A stretch of 64,000 nt of DNA, taken from Reticulitermes speratus. Its lineage: Eukaryota > Arthropoda > Insecta > Blattodea > Rhinotermitidae. The stretch is taken from assembly GCA_021186555.1 (NCBI GenBank), contig JAJKFL010000013.1, forward strand, positions 17,105,243-17,169,242. The letters run 5' to 3'. The translations under genes were made by a program, and so were the position numbers. The notes under the pieces are model-generated. The model was not told the DNA's origin. It saw nothing but the letters and a program-made list of their open reading frames with translations, and ran no database searches. Positions 55,880-64,000 of the stretch are shown in pieces. Within the stretch, counting starts at the first letter, position 1. Every line of letters starts with the position of its first letter.

Positions 55880-58315
55880 TCGGTTTGAGTCATGGAGAAA
55901 GCAGAGGCTTCCCGTGTTTTCACTTAGTCCTGATTTTCGATTGGATAAAGTTATAGAGGATTTATTCTCTACTGATTGTGCTAGAACTTTTAGGAGAATT
56001 TCTGTGTGCGGTTTTAATTACATTGGCTTTATGGCGACGAACGGTAAGTGTTGGTTATAAATGGTAAATTGAAGAAGATTTGCCTGATCCTTAATACACT
56101 TTGTAAAATTGCGAGGGATATGTCAGAATACGTAGTATCTCTGCTGAGATTCGGCGTGGGTAGCCCCAAAATGCGCAGAATATTGCAGGCAAGTGCTTCA
56201 CACACTGCTTCTTTTTCGGGCGGTCTCCGGTCTGATTTTCCTTCTGGAGGATTGATAATCTGAAACTTTTGCATTAATTACTCGCATTCATCCTCCGTTT
56301 CGCCGCCATAAAGTCTGTGGAGCTGAGAAAGTTACCTTAGACTAAAAGGCAGACAAACTTCAGGAATGCTACTTACAGTACAAACTACTCTGTAATACTC
56401 GGTTATGACTCATACAGTTGGCACAGTGTCGATAAGTAAGTTACCATTCCCTCTAGACGTTGGTGTCGGGGGCATACACTCAGGAAGAAATGAGTCCAAG
56501 GCAAACTTTGCTGTGTGCCGTTTCCCCCTCTCTCTTGAATACATTTGGTAACATCAGTAACTCGGGACAAACACGTTGATTCAATTATGAAGTGTCTTTA
56601 CTTATTGCTGAGTGCAAAGTTCATGTTAATTGAGTTTGTGTCTCGAAGTAAAGTCGTTTTAAATGTTTGTAACACATAATTAAGATGAAAACACGGTGTC
56701 TTCCGAAGTGTTAAATAACTCTAAATCATGGCCACCCTTTTTTTTTATGTGCACGAACTGTAAGGTGAGGTAAAGTTTATTTGCGAAACCTGGCACTCGT
56801 GATGACTCAGTGATTTCTCTTGTCTACGCCCCAGGCTCACATCTTGGCACCAAAATTCTTCTTCTTGCTCAAGATCCTAAATTCACAAATAGGCCTACTT
56901 GATGATACCGTGTGGAGATCACAGCTTGTAATTGGTAGTCAAGAGTGTTTGGTACCTTTTTACCCATGGCTATAAAAATTCTAGTCCATTTACACAGGCG
57001 TTTAAAAGGCGGCTTCTCACTACAGAGAACTGGGTTGAAATCCGGTGCGCTCCAAGTGGGATGTATGAGGAGAAAGTGCCAACTCGGCAAGTTTGTTTTT
57101 GAAGATGTACGTCTTCGCCTGCTACTTATCATCCTGCCAACGGTCTGTGCTCGTATATCACTGCCATCGGGCTTTGCGGTAGTCCGCATCAGCAAGCGCC
57201 ATGTCGTTCGTTGTGCTGGAGTTCATCTTAAATCTGGTGCCATGCCGAACCCAGATAAAGAAGCTTGAATACGACGCAGTGTCTGTATGGAAGATTAAAG
57301 CGTGTAGTGATGATAGTTCTCTTTTATCTAGTTTATATAACTATTTGTGTCGGTGGCGTACAGGCGGACGATGGGGGAGACCAATGGCCCGTCCCTCCCC
57401 TTTTTGAGCCACGAACTTTACGAAATTTCCTGAAAATGAAACGAATTTTATAACTGAAAAACTTTCAACTGATACGTAGGATTCGGGAAATAAAAAGCTT
57501 CAGGTCATGAAAATCATTGTAATTTTGTTTCTAATTTCTATATACTGTGCTCTATGCAATACATTTTTGCTAGAAACATGATTGTAATGATTGCAGTAAC
57601 TTGATACGAACGCAAATATTTATGTATAATATTCAACTTGGAATCTAGAGCAGTGTGAAATTTGAAGTGTTAAAGAATTCAATATAATTGTTGAAACATT
57701 TAAATAAGGTTAAAAAATCTGCCTGCGGTGCTGCTGGGGAGCTGGGGCCTACGCAGACCCGCCTTGTCGCCCCCCCCCCCCTTCCTGTAAAATGCTGGCC
57801 AGTTTAAACGGGCTGCTGCCCTTCTTTAGCGGTGACAATGTACCACTTGCCAGCTGTATGCGTAAAGCACTTCCTCCGACCCGTAAATCATCGGTAGTCT
57901 GTTTAGGTGTTACCGCCAATGGTGACTTTATTGTAATCGGTTTATTTTCTTGTCCTGTGAAGTTAACACGCGAGAGATTGTATCCGCGCGCGCCTATCTC
58001 GATAGACCACCCAACTAACGCACGATGTTTTCAGTACAATAGCGGTTTATTCTCTTGCACTTTGTACATTGCCGCGCTTAATTTAATGGAGCTTTACTCT
58101 TCAGATATGTTCTGTCTACAGCCAGTGTTTTATTAGCTATAGATTTTCGATAGCTCTACCTTCAGAAGTCCCATTATTCGATTATGCCCGAGCGTGAAGT
58201 AACAGGAGACTAGAGAAGATTTCCCAATGACGAGCTTGCGTAATTAATTATTTACCAGGAATTACTAACGCGATCAAGTGAATGAAGTTGAGTGTCCGAC
58301 ATGTATCACGAAATG
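55880..58315. other. Unassigned DNA
   Basis: A tRNA-B-box-like GGGTTGAAATCCGG occurs near 57033 and may mark an old SINE. A C run of about 12 occurs at 57770-57781. No exon recognised. Confidence 0.35.
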
Positions 58316-58319
58316 GACA

Positions 58320-58500
58320 GATGTGAAATTCATACAAAATTCTAGTCGGAAAACCCGGAAGTAAGAGACCTATATGTCGAACGGAGGATAATATACAAGT
58401 GGATCTTCATTCAGTATAATACAAGTATGTGGACTGGACGTGTCTAGCTCAGGATAAGAAACAATGACAGGCTGTTCTGAATACGGTAATGAACCTTCTT
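58320..58500 (+). mobile_element. LINE 3' fragment, sense strand plus
   Basis: The minus strand reads AAGGTTCATTACCGTATTCA, GAACAGCCTGTCATTG, TTATCCTGAGCTAG and TATATTATCCTCCG, the antisense face of the shared LINE end. Confidence 0.6.
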
Positions 58501-58619
58501 TTCTTCTTCCTTTTCCTCTGCTGGCGCCACAGTTCATCATGAACTCTGTCCTCTTCTACTACTGCCTGACGGCCGCAATTGATAGAAGCTTCGCGACACT
58601 TAAAAATGTTACAAGGTGG

Positions 58620-58850
58620 AGTTGTCAACCCCACGCCCAACCTGGATGAAAAGAGTGTCTCTTTTTGCTCAGGTCGCCACCTTTGACCTGCCCGGCGTAG
58701 GAGGCCCTACCAGTAGCTACACTACCGCGGGCATGGCTCTCACGATCGTTTGACCACGCAAGCCCCAGCACTACACCAAAGTGGAGATATTTTCGGGGGG
58801 CGGGTGATGGGCGTAATAAGCTTTGTTTACCAGAAAAGGTGGGAAGTTTA
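58620..58850 (-). mobile_element. Possible retroelement segment of unknown class
   Basis: A GC-richer block reads, on the minus strand, GGTAGGGCCTCCTACGCCGG, GCAGGTCAAAGGTGGCGACC and CATCCAGGTTGGGCGTGG. It abuts the LINE fragment and may be a different part of a related retrotransposon. I cannot place it. Confidence 0.3.
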
Positions 58851-59194
58851 ATTAATAGCTGGGGGACTGATTTGTGCAGTAACTGTTCCACGGGATCGGT
58901 TCATTTATTAAGATGTCTTTGCTGAAGCATTACGCTATCAATTCGCACATAAGATTTGCTAAAGCCGGGCGGATTCTACGCTCCAGCAGTAGGTACAGAC
59001 TCCGCTTTTTCCTAAGTGTATCAGTATTTCATCATCGTCGCGGCCGGTCACTTAAAATCTCTGTACATATTTCCTTAAATTGTGCGTTAATAGCTCAATT
59101 TTTTGGGCCAAAATATATTTGTTCCTTACAGCAAGCATCGCCCAGACCTTGTCAGTAGGTAAAATGATCATTAAATTTTGCTGCCCTTAAAGAA

Positions 59195-59385
59195 CCCGAA
59201 ATTTCATTGCCTTGTTCACGAAAACTCAAAGTGGGATCTTATCCCGAGCCTGTTGGATCCGACTCTATAAACTGCACACACTTCTTTCTAAGGGTCATTT
59301 TAATATTATCGTCTCATCTACGCGTGTGAGTCCAAAATGGTCTGTTTCCTTGATGATTTCGAGCCTGTGTATTTCTTTGCGAGAT
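59195..59385 (-). mobile_element. LINE 3' fragment (decayed)
   Basis: The + strand reads ATTGCCTTGTTCACGAAAAC, TTATCCCGAGCCTG, GTCATTTTAATATTATCGTC and CATCTACGCGTG, antisense to the shared LINE tail. Confidence 0.6.
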
Positions 59386-59413
59386 TTCACGCTACCGCAA
59401 TAGTATAGACGAC

Positions 59414-59612
59414 GTCTTCGCTCTTCTGGATTTTCATGCAGCGTATGTTGGTAGTTGTGTACCGGCGTTTCGGGAACAGCCTATCGGTCCCATCTTCAGA
59501 GGTCAAGCAGTCCAAGACCCTTGATCCTTGAAAATGGGGCCGGTAGTCTGTCCCGAGTCGTTAGTAAACAACTATCAACATACGCTGCGTAAGAACGCAG
59601 AAGCACGAAGAT
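59414..59612. mobile_element. Foldback pair of hammerhead-bearing repeats
   Basis: A head-to-head inverted pair centred near 59513-59519. The left arm contains CTTCGCTCTTCTGG, TGCAGCGTATGTTGGTAGTT, GGCGTTTCGGGAAC and GGTCCCATCTTCAG. The right arm, inverted, contains the matching blocks with more changes. Each arm is the repeat also seen singly at 55365-55500. The left arm's ribozyme-like core is the better preserved. Arms are moderately diverged, so it is older than the foldback at 52.6 kb. Confidence 0.7.
59461..59504 (-). ncRNA. Hammerhead-ribozyme-like motif in left foldback arm
   Basis: On the minus strand: ACC-T, core CTGAAGA (59499 to 59493), one extra T, stem II GGGA / TCCC with a long loop, GAAA, CGCC (mutated from CGTC), GGT. 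The stem III palindrome is lost by one substitution. The right-arm counterpart reads TTGAAAA and is further decayed. Confidence 0.48.
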
Positions 59613-59619
59613 CTCACAC

Positions 59620-61330
59620 ACATTTCTTACTTCTGACTGCATGCGATTTGTTTTTATCATCCCCTATTTAATCACCCTAACAACGTTAGGTGAATGGTAC
59701 CAGTTATAAAGATTTTCATAATCATATTTTTACATGTTCTGCAAAGTACGAGTATGTATGAGTTCTGTGGCATCTGTTGTTTATATTTAGTCGCAAAAAG
59801 CGCCTATTACCTTCATATCCGTCCGCCCTCATGTATCAGCGCAGCTCCCACTGGACGGATTTCCGTGAAATTTGATACTGGGGACTTTTGTGAGAATCTG
59901 TCGATAAATTCCAAATGTAGTTAAAATCGGGCAAAAATATCGAGCACTTTACGTGAAGACCCAAGTAGTATGTTCTGCTGTTTCCGGCGACATTTAAATC
60001 ACCGTAAAAGTTTTCTCTTCTAGTGAAATAGTATGAGAATGTTAGGTTAGCCGAGGAAGTATAAACATTACGCGAACGCGCCACAGTGTTACGTTATACG
60101 TACAATGCCTATCTTGCTTTTGTCTTTAAATGGTTAAATATAGAAAGTCAAACACTGAACATTGCCTCACACAAATGCAGCATGAATCAACCATTGTCAC
60201 AAATGTTTGTGTTTGTATATCACTAATTACTGGGTATTTGTTCCAGGTACGATTGCAGCTCCATGTTTCCGTGACGACCTTTCCGATAGACGTGAGTTAA
60301 TAGCCAATAAGTTTCTCAGCACACGACAGACTGCCGTGTTGACAAACATGAAAGAAGTGCTAGTTCGCGTCAGTTAAATGAGTCAAGGCCAGACGTTTTG
60401 TGCACATATCCAAGGTCCTGTGAATGTTGTCAGAGAGATGTTTGTAATGCTAATTTAAGGATCGTAATACCTGAGTGTCAGCGAAGTAGTGTGTACCGTA
60501 AAGTCCTGATTACGGCCCAGCGTAGGTGAGTAGTGGGTGGCACGCTTCATGGTTTTCAGTCTCGCCTGAGAAACCACATATCCTGAGTGAGGGTTTCAGT
60601 TATTTCCTCTTGCCTTCTCAGGCAGTTTGTGAAAAATCACTGCCGTAAAATAGTCCACGATAGCTTTCTTTTTAATTACGTAATTGCTTGCGATGAGCAT
60701 ATAATTCGACACTTTTTAGCTGACCGATTTGAAAAAGCTTCCTTAAATGAACCAAGAAACAATTATTGTAACAAATAATACAAGGTGTTTTTGTTTGAAG
60801 ATTGGGTAAGTAATAGGAAGAGGGGTTGTGAACACAAAGAATTCAGAAAAGACAAATTTAGTTTTTGCAGTGTAGAGCATCGCAATTTTAGCGGGAAAAA
60901 TAAGTTGTTAAGAAAGCAGTGAACCCTTCTTTTTGCTTTGTTTTCATGAATTGCCTTCAATGAACGCTTTATGAAGAGATACTTGTCTGGTGGCCAGCAT
61001 GTTTCGTCCCGAGAACTAGGTCTAGTTAACCATTCCAATAAAACTGTCATTATAGGAATTGATACATGATATCAATACAGATTTTTTTTCGAAGATCATT
61101 AATTTTTATTTCTAACGCTTTTTCATATAATCGGCTTATGTGCTTAACGCAGGATATGAGAACTGATTTACCCCTCTAAACAGAAAACAATTGTGATATT
61201 TAGTTTTGTTCTTACAATAGTTTTGTATGTTGTAAATGAACATCGATGTAACTAATACGTCAGAAATTACAAAGAACGCATTCAGAAATGAACGGCACGT
61301 TTTTGCTTTTGTGTAGAGGACTGTAACTGA
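59620..61330. other. Unassigned DNA
   Basis: No exon or named element recognised. Confidence 0.4.
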
Positions 61331-61334
61331 CTGT

Positions 61335-61520
61335 GTTGAATAGCGTCCTTCTTGAGAAGCTAATTGTTGCTTATTTGCTCCAGATATTTCACGCCATTTA
61401 TGGAACCCGAAGTACATTAATGTATTCGCAAGAGCTTGGTGAGCGGTCTGTTGGCTTTTACCATTAGTCCTCAGGATTCCCCCGGCCCATTGTAAGGTCT
61501 GTCTTTTTTCTAGTTAGTGT
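61335..61520 (-). mobile_element. LINE 3' fragment (decayed)
   Basis: The + strand reads GTCCTTCTTGAGAAGCTAAT, ATTTATGGAACCCGAAGTAC and ATGTATTCGCAAGAGC, the first blocks of the antisense LINE tail. The sense strand is minus. Confidence 0.58.
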
Positions 61521-61569
61521 GTTATTTAACGCCGCTTTTATTTCCGAAGTTTATATAACATCCGTGATA

Positions 61570-61780
61570 GATGAACAGTGGAGCAGTTGTGGAATGAAGC
61601 AGTCAGGGAAATACCGAAGTACACGGAGATAAACCTGCCCCCGTTGACACATTGTCCACCTCAAATCCCACAGGAACTGGCCTGGTGTCGACACCTGGGC
61701 CGCTTTGGTGAGGGGTCGGCGACTAATTGCCTCAGGCGTTCCGTGCACAAGTTGTCGAAAAATTATATCAAAGAAAGCGG
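61570..61780 (-). mobile_element. Possible old tRNA-derived SINE
   Basis: The + strand segment CCCACAGGAACTGGCCTGG, CCTGGGCCGC and GAGGGGTCGGCG resembles the inverted head of tRNA-type SINEs (gene-like B box, then body), but the promoter boxes are degraded. Confidence 0.3.
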
Positions 61781-61784
61781 ACAT

Positions 61785-62620
61785 GCAGTGGTGCCGCAAG
61801 CTGGATACGAACATGCGATATTTGTCTTCAAGCAGTCCAGGACCATGTGAATCTTGACAAACGCAGCTGTAAAAACACTTTGACAGTTTATGATAACTTT
61901 TTGTCCACTCCTGCTTGTCTTTCGAAGGTCCTGCGAATCTTTGTGTACAATCTACAGTCTATAAACTACACTGACATTTAACACAAACCTCGTGTCGTAC
62001 TGCGGCATGTAATTTAATACCTGCAACTTACAATTTAAGCGCCTTCTATGCTTTTGGTTTTCATTTTGTGTTCAGTAGGTTGTCCTTCACGCTGGGTGTG
62101 CTCTGTTGTGATACTTGAATATAAAAGTCATCACCCAACATTGAACGCCTCGTACGGTTCCGTGTTTGATAAGTGTGCCTTATTTGGTTCGGCCTTCAAT
62201 ATTTTGCCATGCTTTTTACCGCCCACGTTGCATATTCAGTTAGAAAATGTCGGCATATTTACTGAACCTACTGTAAGTGGCTAATAGCGCTTCATTCCCC
62301 AGAAAATGTCTGTGGTTCTGGAACTGCTCTGTAGTTGTGCTGTTATTAAATTGGGCTTCTCTGAATTGTATTAACAAACGTGATTTTTCCCCCGTTCGTC
62401 GTGTAATTCAGTTACAGGAGTTAGCATATTGAACACTGATTATTTGTCCTAGAAAGTATATCATAGGAGGATTCATGTCTAACGTGACGTGTCGCTGGTA
62501 AGTGGTTCCTGACCTTTTGAAGCACTGTATATCATAACTTAGATGAAACTCTTTACCGTATTTCCAAAAGTGTTTTTCTTATGGTCTCTTTATTGTGGTC
62601 GGACATTTACGTATAGCTAA
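61785..62620. other. Unassigned DNA
   Basis: Nothing recognised. Confidence 0.4.
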
Positions 62621-62626
62621 TGTTCT

Positions 62627-63000
62627 GTCAGATAATGACGTCTGTGTAAACTGATATGTGCATAACATGACCATACCGATTAAATTAGGAAAGAATGACT
62701 TTTGTCAAATAATGACGTCTGTCTAAACAGATATGTGCATAGCATAATCCTGCCGATTAAATAAGGTAATCTTTTGTCAGATAATGACATCTATGTAAAC
62801 ATATATGTGAATTACATAATCCTCCCGATTAAATTAGGAAATAACTACTTTTTGCCAAGTAATGACACCTATATAAACAGATACGCGCATTACATAATCC
62901 TACAGATTAAATTTAAAAAGTGCAACTTTCGTCAAAGAATGACATCTATATAAACAGATATGTACATTCGTAACCCTACCGATTCAAATTATAAAACAAA
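62627..63000. repeat. Degenerate tandem repeat, 5 x about 77 bp
   Basis: Units begin at 62627, 62704, 62776, 62854 and 62931 with GTCA(G/A)ATAATGAC. Each continues (A/G)TCTATGTAAACAGATATG, GCATTACATAATCC and CCGATTAAATTAGG. Spacing is 72-78 bp and identity between units is moderate. Confidence 0.85.
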
Positions 63001-63004
63001 CAAA

Positions 63005-63380
63005 TTTACGTGATCCATATGAAAGGCAGGGTTCTGATGCTTAGTTAAGTACCGCGCCAAAAAAGCCTTCTTAAGTTCGGCACGAAGTGAAAGTGAGTGA
63101 TCAGCTTGCTGTCCCCGGCGCATTACCAGCGGAAAAAAAACCGCCGGTACCAATTGAGTGTTTTAACACAATGACCTTTTTTTTGCGATCGTACTCTCAG
63201 ACGGAAGAGTCGGACGCACCTCCCGTCAATTGGGGCCGACCCATGACGGATGAGTATGCTTCGTGCGTACACTGTCTATAAAACTATTGTACGAATGTAT
63301 AGACATGTTACGAAGACTGAATGGTCTTCTTATACTCTCCACAGATAAAGCTAAATATTTTTCCAACTTTCAGCCATCTG
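63005..63380. other. Unassigned DNA
   Basis: No exon or named repeat. Confidence 0.4.
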
Positions 63381-63383
63381 TCG

Positions 63384-63555
63384 TTTTGTGTGTGTCTGTA
63401 TCGTTTGCTTTATACTATGATACACGTTTTGTGTGTGTCTGTATCGTTTGCTTTATACTACGATACACGTTTTGTGTGTGTCTGTATCGTTTGCTTTATA
63501 CTACGATACACGTTTTGTGTGTGTCTGTATCGTTTGCTTTATACTACGATACACG
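63384..63555. repeat. Minisatellite, 4 x 43 bp
   Basis: Units begin at 63384, 63427, 63470 and 63513, each TTTTGTGTGTGTCTGTATCG then TTTGCTTTATACTACGATACACG. Only the first unit differs (one base, ACTATG for ACTACG). Because 43 is not divisible by 3, successive units are read in different frames, so the two overlapping + frames are not a repeat protein. Confidence 0.96.
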
Positions 63556-63559
63556 TTTT

Positions 63560-64000
63560 GAGAGTTCTTTGTCCTTTATGTTAAGAGAAGTTAACAGCTT
63601 TTCTCTGTTCTTTCATTTGCCCAATACATATGTCTTTGCTTCTATATGTATTCTTGTTAATTATAACTGATTTGGTATATTCATGGACACACCTTCAAGT
63701 ATAATTTACAACTGTTCTTGTTCTGACTGACCGGGATTTGCTTTTATATTAAATTTAGGGATTTGAACTTGTATTCATCCTTCGTTGTCATTTTAGTGTC
63801 CTGTCAGAAGAGCGCTAGGCAAACGTCGAGACATTTGGTAGCATCAACCTGCAGCGAAGGCCCATCTGTAAACTCCCCAATAGACTATCAGGTATTGATC
63901 TCAAGGAAAAACTAGGACAAGGTAGACGCATCAATAATAAAAGCATCTAAATAGGATCTCTGGCTTACTACTGCCATAAAGAAAAAGAGCAAGTAGAAAC
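63560..64000. other. Unassigned DNA to the window edge
   Basis: A transcript-like stretch around 63800-63990 (AAACGTCGAGACATTTGGTA, then an A-rich end) could be part of a retroelement that continues past the window. I cannot identify it. Confidence 0.3.

Noticed and set aside
63263-63670. 135-aa frame with repeated CVCIVCFIL/YYDTRF peptides
   Set aside because: Product of the 43-bp minisatellite read in rotating frames.

Overview
The window looks like non-coding, transposon-rich DNA from an insect nuclear genome. It has no bacterial-style operons or long ORFs. It does have intron-bounded short exons, tRNA-derived SINEs with A and B boxes, many decayed LINE 3' ends, DNA-transposon remnants, microsatellites and minisatellites. 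The LINE C-terminal repeat, the FWDVTPCSLVD-type repeat and the SINEs resemble ones I associate with cockroaches and other polyneopteran insects. That assignment comes from memory, not from a database search.

Gene content: two short exons on the + strand, both with good splice sites and GC-rich third codon positions, stand out from the AT-rich background. They are 15079-15175 and 34974-35066, and their phases are compatible. The second encodes a complete GoLoco (Galpha-i/o binding) motif and most resembles the N-terminal part of RAP1GAP/RapGAP1. If both belong to one gene, about 19.8 kb of the window is one of its introns, and the rest is probably intron too. I could not find the next RapGAP exon.

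Mobile-element layout: 1-5 kb has a SINE with 14-bp target-site duplications, LINE 3' fragments and a 106-bp tandem array. 5-8 kb has trinucleotide tracts and a 19-bp minisatellite. 10-12 kb is a broken LINE (reverse transcriptase to C-terminal region) split by an A-tailed insert. 17.9 kb has a pogo-like MITE. 19.2-20.0 kb is a PIF/Harbinger element with TIRs and TAA duplications that keeps transposase exon 1 and its splice donor. 24-29 kb has a foldback element, a TA-flanked CAGGGTG element and two hammerhead-like motifs. 31-50 kb holds LINE fragments, three SINE groups, two piggyBac-like ends and a perfect 75-bp duplication. 52-60 kb has a nearly perfect 82-bp inverted repeat, two MITEs (one hAT-like) and more hammerhead-like motifs. 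62-63.6 kb has 77-bp and 43-bp tandem arrays.

The most interesting pattern is a set of eight hammerhead-ribozyme-like motifs between 24 and 60 kb. They have a CTGANGA core, a variable stem II, GAAA, a short palindromic stem III, and stem I arms that covary between copies. Three lie inside foldback (inverted-repeat) structures. This fits the hammerhead-bearing terminal repeats of Penelope-like retroelements. Every copy also has one extra base between CTGANGA and stem II compared with the textbook core, so catalytic activity is uncertain.
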